33,983 nt of DNA from Auxenochlorella pyrenoidosa (GCA_001430745.1 KQ482063.1:1945093-1979075), one strand, 5' to 3'; shown: positions 11,401 through 21,693, counted from the stretch's first letter. The notes: a model not told the origin generated them from the sequence alone. Numbers and translations are program-made.

Positions 11401-14330
11401 GCCGGGCTGCGGGCCGACGGGCAGGAGCCCTGGTGGGTGGCATCCCCCAGGGCTGTGCCGCTCGCACCACGCAGCGCCCGAGTGCCGGGCCGGCCAGCGG
11501 CTGAGCCAGCATCAGGGGCGCACCCGAGTGCCGCTCCAGGTGGTGCCTCCGCAGCTCCTCTGCCGTCTCAAAGGCCACAAAGCAGTCGGCGCACTCGGGC
11601 TCCTCGCACAGGTGGTGCTCCTTGCTGGTGGCGCGTGGCAGGGGGGAGGGAGGGAGGGCAGGGCGGGGCAGCGCGTGGGTGAACCACAAGGCATGGCCAA
11701 GAAGGATACATGTACAAACATCGATCCAGAGCATAGAGGCACTCGACCGCGAAGGGTTCTTGGGCTGCAGGTAGCAGCGAGCAGGGAGGACACGCTCGCA
11801 GCGCCTGGACTGGAATCGGGATCTTGCCCAAGTCAGCAAGCGTCAAGCACCCCTGTGCGTCGGCTGGCACCCCGACCAAACCAGCTGTGCGTACATGCAT
11901 GCAGCAGCAGGCCCTCACCGCATGTGAGACAGCAGGTCTGGCGCTCGGTTGAAGTAGGCGTGGGCGGCGACAGGCGGCGGGCACACATGGCACGAGTAGT
12001 GCACCTGACAAGAGGCGGGGACAGGCACCCGTTGAGCAGCAGCGAGGGCACAGAAAGCGCACGATCCACACTCGCCAGGATGCGCTGCTTTCCGGTGCCC
12101 AGAGCAGCGGCACTGCATGCCACTGCCCTGCCGCCACCAGCCCCACCTGGTGCATGTGCTTCCACAGCGCGTCGCTGTCGTAAAAGGTGCGGCGGCAGAA
12201 GTCGCAGTGCGGGTGGGACGCGGCGGTGTGCGCCTGCAGCGCCTCAAAGGAGGGGAAGGGCTCCAGCTCCAGCGGGAAGAGGCGCCCCTCCTGCGGGGGC
12301 AGGGGCGGGGGAGGCGGGCGGGCACGCAGGCAGTCTGATCAAGCTGCACAGCGAGCGCCCGCCACCTGGCACACACGGCCCTGCTCCCCGCACTGCCTGG
12401 TGCCTGCTCCAAACAGGTAGCAGGGCAGCCTGGGCCGCCACCCCCACCTTCCCACCCACTGCCGAGCCCCACCTGAAGGCACAGCGAGCAAAGCCGCCGG
12501 TCGTGCGCCTCCTGCATGTGTCGCAGCAGGTGCTCGCGCCGCTGGAAGGGCGCCTCCCCGCCGGGGTCGCACACGCAGCAGGCCAGCGCGGTGCGGCGCT
12601 GCAAGTCGTGCAGCAGCCGGCTGCTCAGCCGCCCATTGCGGCGCCACCTGCGGCGGTGCCAGGTGCGCCAGATGGGGGGCCGGGGAGCGGTCGAGGCAGC
12701 AGGATTTGCAGCAGCGACTGCCCACCCTGTGCTGCTCACAGGTGCACCGGGACAGGCAGGCATGGGCAAGCCGCAACAACGCCAGCCCAGGTGGCAGCGA
12801 CGAGCAGGAAGCAATCCAACACAGCCGCAAAGCTGGCTGGCCCGCATCAAGCCCACCCCGCTGTCCTCATAGTAACCAAAGCTCCCGGCCCGTGCCCACC
12901 TGTCTGCCAGGATCTCGCCGCGCGCCCACTTGCTGCTGCGGGCCACCCATTCCGGGTGCGTCTGGTAGAACTCCCAGTCGGGCAGCTGGGGCCGCCATGG
13001 CGCAATGATGACCTGCGCTTGCATGGAGAATGGACAGGCAGAGCTGACAAGAAGATGGGCTGCCGGACAGGCAACAGCAGGAGCAGCCAGAGAGGCAGCA
13101 AGGGGGCAGAGCAGGTGCCGAGCAGCCGGGGAAAGTGATAGCCCGCCCAAACCACCGCCCACACACCCTCACCTCCTTGAGCTCGGCCTTGCACAGCGGG
13201 CAGTCGTTGCGTCCGTAGCACAGGCGTAGGCGCAGCGTGCACTGGCCGCACACCTCCCGGTGGTTGCAGGCCCCCAGGGCCACCTCCGCCATGGCTGAGC
13301 AGCACACCAGGCACTGGGGCGCCTCGGCCGGGGGCTCTGCTGCCGCCGCAGCTGCAGCAGCAGGGCTGGGTTTGGCTGCCGAGGGCAAGCCGGCCTCACC
13401 TGCTGCACTGGCGTTGCTGCGCTGCTGCTGGCGGCCCGCAGCAGGGAGCTCGCTGCCACTCTGAGCATCCCCGCTCTCCCCCTCCTCCTCGGCCTCAGCC
13501 TGCTGCTCCTGGCGCCGCTGCTGTGCGCGGTTGGCTGCCGCGCTAGCCGCTGCCTCCAGCCCCTGCTGCCTGCCTCCCCGTGGCGGACGCTCACGCTCGC
13601 GGCGCCCTGGTCGCGGCTGTGCAACCTGTCGGCCCTTCCGCTGCTCCCCCTGATGTCCCCCCTGCAGATCGACTGCTGCATCTGCTGCTGCCGCTGCTGC
13701 TGCTGCTTCTGCTGACCCCGTCGCGCCTGCTGCCCCAAGCTGCATCGCCTCCTGTGCCGTGGGGTCCCACTGCTGCTGGGCGACAGCCTGCGGCTCGCTT
13801 CCGGCAGCTGCCTCGTCTTCTGACGCCTGGAAGCTGCCTCTGCCCCGCCCCCTGCCCCGCCCCCTGCCTTGGCCACTGCCGTTGCGAGGCGGTCGCGGCT
13901 GTGGCGGGCGCCCGCCTGGAGCCTGTGCCTGCTGGTGGTGCTGCTGCTCATCTGGTACAAAGGGCATGGCCGCAGGGCTGAGAAACTGCTGCTGCTGCCA
14001 GGTTAGACCTGCTCCTGCCTCCGCCGCCGCTGGCGGCGCTGGCGGCGCGCTGCCGTCCTGCACCTGGGGCTGAGGGGGGCGGGCTCTCCGAGCACCCCGG
14101 GACCTACTGGGTGGCCGGGTGCCGCCGCCACTGTGCTGCGGCCCTCCATTCTGGGCTTCGCCTGCCGACTGAGCGCTGGCTTGCGAGCTGTCTGGTTGGC
14201 GACCGTCTAATGCGCCGTGGATCGCCTGGCCGACGGCCTGAGCAGTCGGTTCCCGCGGTTTCCGAGGGGCTCGACGCCTGCCGCCAGCGGCACCCCGCCT
14301 TCCCTCTCCTCCTCCTCCGCTCTGCTCCAT
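8422..14330 (-). CDS. Hel2/ZNF598-like RING and zinc-finger protein with NFX1/FAP1-like R3H tail
   Basis: Probable E3 ubiquitin ligase related to ZNF598/Hel2, which marks collided ribosomes. Exons: 14330-13173, 13012-12900, 12647-12473, 12290-12147, 12004-11919, 11624-11524, 11359-10852, 10682-10621, 10522-10432, 10277-10215, 10053-10006, 9868-9710, 9522-9446, 9278-9057, 8882-8422; 1155 residues in frame. An Ala/Gln-rich N terminus has an RG run (154-165). RING Cys/His lie at 340-380 (CLVC...CNHREVCGQC...CPLC). Zinc fingers follow: CCVC at 447-450, C511/C514/H527/H529, C535/C538, LCEEPEC at 564-570. MPRWDPSRARPLQLDI is Hel2-like, then FP-type motifs. The tail has CPCGR (758-762), LECDAVCRLEGRRQQLADAFGV (778-799), an R3H motif R861-x3-H865 and eight Gln (1077-1084). 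Splicing between exons 2 and 3 is least certain: reading on would encode FGYYEDSG. Confidence 0.8.
8638..8664 (-). repeat. CAG/CTG triplet run encoding polyglutamine
   Basis: A run of CTG triplets on the plus strand encodes eight consecutive glutamines near the C terminus of the Hel2-R3H protein, in the same frame as the gene. Such runs are prone to length change. It lies in a disordered segment. Confidence 0.8.
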
Positions 14331-15594
14331 TTGACGACCTGGCTGTCGCCGAAAGTGTCGAGCAATTGGCCGATTGAGGCCCCATCAACATATAGTTGAG
14401 CGCCTTGGCCAATGCCTGACAGCCGGCACAGGAAGTCCCGCCAGGCGCATCTCCCAGTGCAGGCTGGCTGCCACCCTCCTGGTCTGCATCCGTTGCCCTG
14501 CCACGGGTGCTGTCAGCCTGTTGTGAGATAGGGAAGCCATCCTGCTGGGATAAATGGAAGTCGCGGTCATAGGCTTCTAATGCAACTGCATGTCACATAG
14601 CCATGGCTGGGGGGTGTTCACGTGGTTCATCCACCAGTCATGCCGCAGCTTTAAAATGACAAGCAGTCAGACTAAGCAGCTTTGTAAATTTCGAGAGCGC
14701 TAGGCTGGACTGGAGGGGCGCGAGGATTGGTGAGGCCATGCATGCCAGCCGGGAATAAAAGTTGTGAGGTTGTGAAACGAAATGGAGGGTCCTGAGGCGG
14801 CCTTGGGCACAGGTACAGTGATGTCGGATTGGAAAAATCAAAGAGGGGTGGTGGTGGTGGTTCTACAGGCATGCACGGCAAGGCTAACAGAGCAGGAAAC
14901 GGACCAGCAGCAGTCAATCCGGGAACACGGCGGACACGCACGCAGGAGAGGGCAAGCGGGACGGAGGAGCAAGGCACCGGCGATGAGGGACAAGCGCGAC
15001 CGGGCAAAGGCGACATGGATGGCTGGTGACCCACAGCGACAGCCTGAGCATCCGGGCAGGCTGCGTGCGCAGAGGGCCGGCCAAGAAGCAGCGTGCAGGC
15101 CGTGGGGGGTGCTGGGACCAAAGCAGGTGTAGGACGGGCTGGGACACGAAATTGGAGCATGCGGCGCCGGGGAATGGTACAAAAGAGAGGTGGGTGGCAG
15201 GGCGCCGCAACAGGCAGGAGGGAAGAATGGTGCGCAAGTAGGGGCACAGCGGGTGTGCCACTGGGTGCGCCAGGAAATGACATCAGGTGGAATGGAGGTG
15301 GGGTGGGGCAGGGCTGCTGTGACAGAAGAAATTGGCCGGAACAGAGGGCCGAACAGGTGCACAGGAAAAATAGGCGCCCCTGCCATGTTGCATGGCAGCG
15401 GCAACAATCAAGCCAGGTCAGAGGATGCGTCACAGCGGCACGGCGGCCATCGTCCGGTATGCCAGCCCACCCATCGCTGCGCTGCAAGCACGCACTGCCC
15501 GTGGCAGCGAGCTGGCGGCAACAGGAGGCGCAGCCGGAGGGCCTGGTCGCGCACCGCCGCCGGCGCGGGCAGCCAGGGCACGCAGGCGGCGCGC
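14331..15594. other. 1.26 kb gap: 5' region of Hel2-R3H gene and 3' region of GID4
   Basis: No gene is supported here. The stretch lies between the start of the Hel2-R3H gene (14330) and the stop of GID4 (15595), both on the minus strand, so it should hold the GID4 3' UTR and the Hel2 promoter and leader. Long open frames on both strands have Pro/Cys/Arg-rich translations that resemble no protein and fit biased composition. A TGTAA at 14683-14687 is on the plus strand and does not serve either gene. A short AT-richer patch lies at 14640-14700, and (GTG)n at about 14846-14860. Confidence 0.5.
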
Positions 15595-17648
15595 TCAGGC
15601 CAGCTCGTAGTGGGGGAAGGCCCAGCCGGCGGGGCCGGCGCGCCGGGCGGTCAGGTCCAGCTTCTGGTCTGGTGAGGAGGAGGGGTCGAAGTACCAGCCC
15701 AGCACCTCGCCGGTCTTGCTGCGAGGGGGGGGAGGGGGGGGGGGGGGGACGACATGGCGCGGTCATGGCAAGGACACACACGCAGAGAGGGCCGCAAACT
15801 GGCGGTGCGGCACCACGTTGCTGGCGGCACACACGCTGCCAGAGCTGCTCAGCCGCGTGCGAGCACATCCCTGCACGCGACAGGTGCAGGGGCAACAGCG
15901 CTGCCATGCTGAACCCAACACGCTGCTCACCGGTTGCAGGCAAGGTAGTAGAAGCCGGCAATGGTGAGGCGGCACTCGGAGCCGGTGAGGAAGAACTGCT
16001 CCTTCCAGCGCATGAACACATGGGAGTGCCCGGCCAGCGCTGCAGCGGGCGGGGGCGGTGCAGGCGGGGCATGAGCACGGACTAGGGGTGGCCAGCCCTG
16101 AGGCCTGGAGGCAGCGGCGGCGCAGCAGCGGGAGGCGGGCTGGCAGGGGCGCGCGGCGGGCCCCCATAGATACAGGCCCTCAACTGCTTGAAATGGCCGG
16201 CAACCCTGCCCAGCTGCGTGGCCTCCTGTTCCACATGTGCCCTACGTTGAGCCCAGCCCAGCCGTGCCATGGCAGCGCCAGACGGCGGTAGGTACTCACA
16301 GGGGCAGCGCCCGCCGTGGCGGACCACCTCGGCGTGCAGCTGGCGGAAGGGCGGGAACTTGGACCAGTGCTGGAAGTCGGTGTCTGCCAAAGCAGGGTGG
16401 GAGGGGGGCCAACAGGGCACCAAGTGAGCGTGCGAGCAGTCGGACGCAGCAGGCCCAGGCTACACGATGGGAGCGGAGGGGCGCACACACCGCCTCACCT
16501 CTTTGCGACTGCCTTGCACAAACAGACGACATTCGTGACGCAGCAGGCAGAGCAGCGGCCGCGCGAACGTTCACAGCTGTCCGACGGAGCAGGCAGGCAA
16601 GCAAGCAGGCAGGCAGGGGTTGGTGTGCAGGGGAGCGAGGGGAGCCTCACCCGCGCAGGCATCCCAGTCGGCGGTGTAGAAGGTGTGGTTCACATTGTCG
16701 ATGATCTCGCCCTCGAAGAAGGTGCACACCGGCTCCAGCGCGTCGGGCACGTTGGCTGCCTCCATTGTTCCGGCGACGTAGCCGCTGCTGGGATCGTAGT
16801 GCTGCAGCCCGGAAACGCGGGCGGGCAGGCGGGCAGGCAGGCACCAGGAAGGTGAGCATGCACAGAAGGGAGCACGACCTGCCCAGCTGGTGGACAAGCC
16901 CGCCAGAAATTGCGGCGCATATGTCACCAGCCACTGGCAAAAGGCTGACGCCTGCTCGACGTGCCGCTCGCGTGCCGCCCACAGCAAGGTGCCAGCGCCC
17001 TGGCAAACATGCGGCTTGCATTCTGCAAGGGCTGTGACACCGTCCTGTGCCCACCTGTATCGTCGCCTGCACCTCCCAGTGCTCCTGCTTCACGGTGCTG
17101 CCGTGGTGGCTGTGCGACACGCGCTGGCGCCCCTCAAACGTCTGCCCCGGGCGCAGAAAGGCGCAGGGTGGGGGCTGCGGGTAGCTTGCACGCTCGGCAG
17201 GCGGGATGCGGTGCGGTGCAAGCGGCGGCCCAGCTGTTGCCGTGGCTGCTGCTGAGCGTGCTGCTATTGCTGTGGCTGCAGAGCGCTGCTCCCCCGCGAT
17301 GATGCCAGAGATAAGGGCTGCCAGGGCATCGCGCTGCAGGCCTCCGCTCCCGGCGCCCTGCTGCCGCTCGCGACCCACTCCGCCCTGCGCAGCGCGCCGC
17401 CTCTGCGGTGCAGCAAAAAAGAACAATGCGGTTGTGGGAAAGTGATGCTGGTCCTTTCGAAAGGCGGGCGCAACAAGCCATGCTGAAACAAACGCCAGCC
17501 GCTTGCAGGCCCCGCAAACATAGCCAAAATTCAATGTAGGGCGTTCTGATGCAAGCTGGTTGCACAGAGCCCCCCTACTCGAGCGTGGCCAGAATCGCAC
17601 CTCGTCTGTGCTGCCCTGCAGTGCCGCGCCTGCCGCTGGGCCCGTCAT
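15595..17648 (-). CDS. GID4: GID4/VID24 substrate receptor of the GID/CTLH E3 ligase
   Basis: GID4 recognises N-terminal degrons (Pro/N-degron) and presents substrates to the GID/CTLH ubiquitin ligase in the cytosol. Exons 17648-17601, 17402-17055, 16801-16651, 16383-16300, 16039-15931 and 15718-15595 join in frame to 287 residues, close to the 300 of human GID4. After an Ala/Arg-rich N terminus come FLRPGQTFEGRQRVS, then HYDPSSGYVAGTMEAANVP, TFFEGEIIDNVNHTFYTADW, HWSKFPPF, HVFMRWKEQFFL, LTIAGFYYLAC and GWYFDPSSSPDQKLDL. These match the family blocks GxMEAxNVP, TFWEGEIxD, HWxxFxxF, FMRWKE and GFYY in order. Nothing catalytic is expected. Intron 5 has a pure-C tract before its acceptor. I am confident of the family; the first exon is less constrained. 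Confidence 0.92.
15725..15748 (+). repeat. G8-A-G15 homopolymer tract (C tract at GID4 intron 5 acceptor)
   Basis: Eight G, one A, then fifteen G on the plus strand. On the GID4 coding strand this is a C15-T-C8 run ending a few bases before the exon 6 acceptor, so it occupies the polypyrimidine-tract position. It could also form a G-quadruplex, and the exact length may be hard to sequence. Confidence 0.9.
16573..16618 (+). repeat. Short (GCAG)/(GCAA) tetranucleotide-type repeat in GID4 intron 3
   Basis: An imperfect run of AGGC/AAGC units lies inside the intron between GID4 exons 3 and 4. It looks like simple-sequence expansion and has no visible function. Confidence 0.6.
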
Positions 17649-18001
17649 TAGCAAAAGAAGCCGATGTGCGAGCGTGAACCGGCGGAAAAGCCCAGGCTGT
17701 CGGTCTTGTGGCTGTGGGAGGGCCGCTTAGGCTGGAGGGCGCCTGTCGCCTTTGGGGCGTCCTGGAGGCCTCGCTAGGAGCCCGTGAGAGTAAGGAAATG
17801 CGTGCGCGAGCCGGCTGTTGCCCAGCCGAAGCGGCCTCACAGCAATCCAGAGGGGCGACGTGCAGAGCGGGAGGGCTCGCAAGGCCAGCGGCGCCAGCGC
17901 CGCGGTCGTTATCAGTTTGCCGCTGTGTACATCACTCCTCTGCTGAAATTCACATCAGAGGAACCAAAGGGCAAGAAATAAATTTGCAGCTGTGTCTGCA
18001 T
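17649..18001. other. 353-base gap: GID4 promoter side and hydrolase 3' side
   Basis: Both flanking genes read on the minus strand, so this holds the 3' UTR of the FSH-type hydrolase (stop 18002) and the promoter and leader of GID4 (start 17648). I see no TGTAA on the minus strand and no reading frame with a recognisable product. Confidence 0.45.
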
Positions 18002-19713
18002 TCAGCCGACCGCTAGGGCTGCCACCGCCTCGGCCGCTTCATCGCTTGCGGCCACTGGCGATCCGTGCACGCCTAGCTGCTGCTGTGCCTGCTGCTGCTG
18101 CCGCGCTAGCCGTCCCGCCTTGACATCGTCCAGCAGTGACACAAGAGCCTGCTTGAATTCGCCGCTGCATGTGGGAACCTGCAAAAGAGAGATTTGAGAT
18201 GTGGGGTGAGAGGCATGGGCTGGGGTGCGGCAGATGTTAATGCACCTGGCCATGCTGCCGCTCATTGCAGGTGAGTCCATACAACAGCGCACATACTGGC
18301 TCGACACCAAGCCAGACCCTCACCATGTGCGCCCCTGGGTGCCTGTAAATGTGCAGGCCGCCAGGCGAGAAGCAGCCCCACAGCGCGGCGCTGCGCTCCT
18401 CGGGCACGAGCGCATCCTTCTCGCCCACCACGTGCAGGCTGGGCAGGGCGGGGCGCCCCGCCTGCAGGGCCGCCGCGTAGCTGGCATCGCGGGGCAGGAA
18501 GCCGGCGATGACCACCGCAAAGCGCAGGCGCTCCAGGGCGGCCGCCACGGCCGCGGCGTCACACTCGTCCGGCCGCTGCTGCTGCGCCTCCGGCTGCTGC
18601 TGCGCGGGCTGGTCGGGCAGCGAGGCCCCCGCCAGGAACAGCGCGGTGGCGGTGGCCCCCTGCGAGAAGCCCAGCAGCCCGTCGATGGGGGCGTGCTGCA
18701 CCAGCGCGGCCTCGATGGCCGCCTGCGAGGCCTGCCAGCCGCGGTAGTGGGCTGCCCGGGAGGGGCGCGTCCCGGGCTCCAGGTCGCTCCACTGCCTGCG
18801 TGGGGTGAGGAGGACCTCGAAGCACGGGCGCTCGGCAGCACAGCCAGGGGTGGCACCGCCACCGAGGGCAGATGGCCACCAGAGTGGCTGAGGGGCCACA
18901 CCAGCGTGAACACTGCCGCGGATGGCGGGGGGGGGCAGTGGAGGCGAATGGACCAGCAAACAGGCTGGCAGGGCAGAGGACAGGGGCTGGCGGGCGGGCG
19001 ACTCAGTGGCAGCCGGCGCTGCACACACCACCAGGAGCGGCCCTGCAGGCCGCGCTCGCCGCCGCTCTCAGCCACTGCTGCGTCGCTGTCTGGCTCCGCC
19101 AGGTAGGGGGCATCCAGGAAGACAAACTCTGCCCGTGACTTGAGCGCCTTGCGCAGGCTGCCGATGCGAGAGCGGAAGACCTGGTGGCAGGAGGCGGCAG
19201 GGAGCACATTGTGCATGCTGGCAACACTGGATGGCTGGACTGTGCATGCCGACAGCAGGGCCAGGGAGGAATTACATGCTGATGAGGGGGTGGAGCCACG
19301 TGGCGCGACAAAAATGCCAGCTTGCAGGGTTTGCCCAGGCTGCATCCTCCCACCATGCTGGCACGTAGGGCAGGTACCCTCGGTTTCTCGCTGCATTGTC
19401 AGCCCACTCTCAGAGAGTGATCCAAAGCACCCACCTCTGCATTCTGAAGATAGCCGTGCAGGCACAGGATGCGCAGCTTGCGGTCTTCGATTGGTGCCGC
19501 GCTTGCAGCAGCTGGAACATCAGCTTGCAGCTCGACGGTCATGGTGGCGGCGAGCTTCTCCGCCGCAGCCGGTGGGTGGGCGGACGTTGTTGTTGCTGCA
19601 CAGCGCTGGTGACAGACGAGTGGCCAAACTGCACGGCAACTGGCCACTGCAGGGCCTGGCGCAGGCGCAGCGAACAGCTGGGAGCGCAGCGGGCTGGTGG
19701 TGGCGCTCCACAT
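18002..19713 (-). CDS. FSH1/OVCA2-type serine hydrolase (alpha/beta hydrolase)
   Basis: Alpha/beta-hydrolase of the FSH1 family (yeast Fsh1-3, human OVCA2), which act on esters; the substrate here is unknown. Exons from the conservative start: 19542-19435, 19180-19029, 18795-18324 and 18178-18002, 302 residues, in frame. Numbered from that start: oxyanion-hole strand ILCLHGYLQN (around His29); RSWWQW, typical of the family; nucleophile elbow GFSQG with Ser131; Asp214 in GEKDALVP; and probable catalytic His243 in HPGAHM. The C-terminal tail is Gln/Ala-rich. An in-frame upstream ATG at 19713 would add 57 residues beginning MWSATTSPLRSQLFAAP, rich in Ser/Ala and poor in acidic residues, like an organelle-targeting peptide. 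Both starts may be used. The gene is head-to-head with TAF10. Confidence 0.88.
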
Positions 19714-19923
19714 GCAAATACAGTGAATGCAGTAATGCAATCGAGCTTTGTAGCGTCCAATGGCGGGCTGTGAGTTGAAAAACCTGTGAGAGCGCAGCAT
19801 GGAGAGCTCCCTCCTCTCCTAGGAGCCCGATCGCTCCAGCCGGCCTTCATATAGTCTTTGCAGCGTCGATCTCACTTTAGGAGGAATCCCGATTGTCTGT
19901 TGCGGCCCTGGGAAGGAGTCTCG
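19714..19923. promoter_or_regulatory. Shared promoter region between divergent serine hydrolase and TAF10
   Basis: About 210 bases separate the farthest hydrolase start (19713, minus) from the TAF10 start (19924, plus); 381 bases if the hydrolase starts at 19542. Transcription of both must begin here. No clear TATA box is visible. Confidence 0.5.
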
Positions 19924-21246
19924 ATGGCGCAAAACCTGCCTGTGGGGCTCAAGGAGCTGCTCGACGAGTTAGATGACTATGCGCCAGCGGTGGGTTGTTG
20001 TACAAGTTCCCATCAAGCCACTTGCACACTCCGGCTGCAGCTGCGGTCACAAACTCGACGGCTCCTGCCTTTCGCCGCCCCGCAGGTGCCTGACGAGCTC
20101 ACACAGTATGCCCTTAGGCAAAGTGGCTACGACTGCCAGGACGTCAGAACGTGAGTGAGGGTGGAGGCGGCGGCGGCGGCGGGAGCAAGGCCGGCGTGAA
20201 AGCAGGCGTGCACGGGCCTGACGCAAGCTGCAGCCTTTTCTTTCTTGAATTCTTGTCCTCCTGACGTGCTGCAGGGTGCGCATGATCTCGGTCGCTGCGC
20301 AGCGATTCCTGGCACAGGTGTGCGCCACCCGCCGAAGCTCACCGCCACTGCAACCTGCCTTCTTGCCTGCCCGTGGGCGCTCCCAGCCATGCCCAGTGCG
20401 CTTGCGAGGTATTCGAACTCTGTGCCGCAACAATCGCTGCCCCTATCCCGCGCGCGCAGGTCCTGGAGGAGGCATACAATGCGCACAAGCTGCGCCAGAT
20501 GGCGCCCGCAGCCAAGCTGAAAGAGGCTGGGTGAGGCTGCTTGCAGGGCAGGGTGGGCGCTCTGGCGGGCACGACGGCTGCGCCATGCGACGGCCCTTTT
20601 GTCAAAGCACACAGCATCTCTCCCATTGCTGCGCATGCACAGTGCCTGTTGGGCCGTTTCTGATGCTGCGACCGCTTATGATGCTTTATCCCAGGCCGCG
20701 CCTCTGCCCTGCCGCCTGCTGCCTGCACAGTCCCAACCCAGGGACGTGTCGCAACCGTCATCGCGTGCAGCCTAGACCCATGCAGGGCTGCAGCAAGCAT
20801 GCCTCACCTGCTCACAACACACGTCCTGCCTGCCTCGGGCGACGGCACAACGCTGGCCTGCTTGCCCCGGCTCGGCCTTAACACCCCCCCCCCCGTCCTC
20901 GCCTGCCCCCCCCCCCCCCCAGGTTTTGACCCCAAGGACAAGCGCGAGCTGCTGACTGTGGAGGACCTGGTCAAGGCGTGCGACGAGGTGGGCGCCGCGC
21001 CGCCGCTGCCGCCCCGCGCAGGCTGGAGCCGGGGGGCCGCGGCCTCGCGGGGGGCTGCGCACGTCGCATGCGTGCCGTGACGGGAGCGTCGGGTGGCTCC
21101 GCCCGTCGGCCCTGCTGCGCCCGTCAGCCCGCCTTTGCCGTGCATCCGCCCCCCCTTCTGCCGACTCTGCCCCACGCTCCTGCTGCCTGCTGCAGTATGG
21201 AGTCAAGGTGGCCCGGGCACCCTACTTGACTGCTAAGCCGCAGTGA
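19924..21246 (+). CDS. TAF10: TFIID/SAGA subunit TAF10
   Basis: Histone-fold subunit of TFIID and SAGA-type coactivators. Exons 19924-19989, 20086-20150, 20275-20317, 20460-20530, 20923-20987 and 21196-21246 give about 120 residues. Sequence in order: LKELLDELDDYAPA, VPDELTQYALRQSGYDCQD, VRMISVAAQRFLAQ, VLEEAYNAHKLRQM, DKRELLTVEDLVKACDEYGV, then RAPYLTAKPQ-stop. This matches TAF10 (LxxLDDYxPxIPDxVTxYYLxxxGF, ...LISLAAQKFIxDI, LTxEDLxxALxEYGV) and lacks the long disordered N terminus of animal TAF10. One problem: GT-AG splicing from 20530 to 20923 breaks frame by one base. KEAG must continue as FDPKDK, which needs a one-base shift, a hidden microexon or a sequence error near the C15 tract. Confidence 0.88.
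20884..20920 (+). repeat. Two pure-C tracts (C11 and C15) before the TAF10 exon 5 acceptor
   Basis: C11 at 20884-20894 and C15 at 20906-20920. The second runs directly into the AG at 20921-20922, so the whole polypyrimidine tract is cytosine. Homopolymers of this length are a common place for length errors, which matters because the TAF10 frame breaks here. Confidence 0.9.
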
Positions 21247-21693
21247 GGGCTCAGCACTCCTTCGACGTGGCCCCCCCCCATCCCAACCAAGTGACCGACA
21301 TGCAAGCGCTCCCGACTCTGACTGCCAACGGCGGGGCACTTCTGAGGCCCTTGCTGGCATGCCGGCATCCCCCAACGGACAGATGCACAGCGCGGTTTGC
21401 CCACGCCGCGGGTGCCAGCCCCCCCCCCCCCCCTTCTGGACCTCTCTGCTGACTGCCTCTCTTCTCTGCACTGTTTCCGCTGCACATTTTCCTCCCTCAC
21501 CTGCACCCATGACCTGCTGTCAGTTTCAGCTGTGCTGTTTGCCGCTTTGCTCTCCCGCTGCTGCTCGTGTCTCCCCTGCCCCTCGCCCTGTGCTTTCCTC
21601 TCTCGCTGCTCATTTCACAAGCCAACTTGTGTATACCACTGCTGTACAGACCATAGAGTATAGCACCATTCAGGAGTTGTCTTGGTTGCTGTT
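21247..21693. other. 447-base tail-to-tail region of TAF10 and the lumen-protein gene
   Basis: Two genes converge here, so it should hold both 3' UTRs. It contains a C13 tract near 21420 and a pyrimidine-rich stretch through 21620 that is less GC-rich than the genes. No TGTAA is found on either strand in a convincing position, and no frame has a recognisable product. Confidence 0.45.

Noticed and set aside
11399..13138. 579-codon plus-strand frame
   Set aside because: It is antisense to the zinc-finger exons of the Hel2-R3H gene, has no recognisable motif, and the minus-strand exons explain the conservation.
14385..14570. Short minus-strand frame just before the Hel2-R3H start
   Set aside because: It could be an upstream reading frame in the leader, but nothing shows it is translated and the peptide is not recognisable.
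14683..14687. TGTAA on the plus strand
   Set aside because: No plus-strand gene ends nearby, so it is probably a chance match.
14672..16078. 468-codon minus-strand frame overlapping GID4 and its 3' region
   Set aside because: It runs through GID4 exons in the wrong frame, and its Pro/Cys/Arg-rich translation has no domain. It is a by-product of high GC and pyrimidine bias.
15093..16085. 330-codon plus-strand Arg/Gly-rich frame
   Set aside because: It lies opposite GID4 exons 5 and 6 and crosses the G15 tract; no domain, composition artefact.
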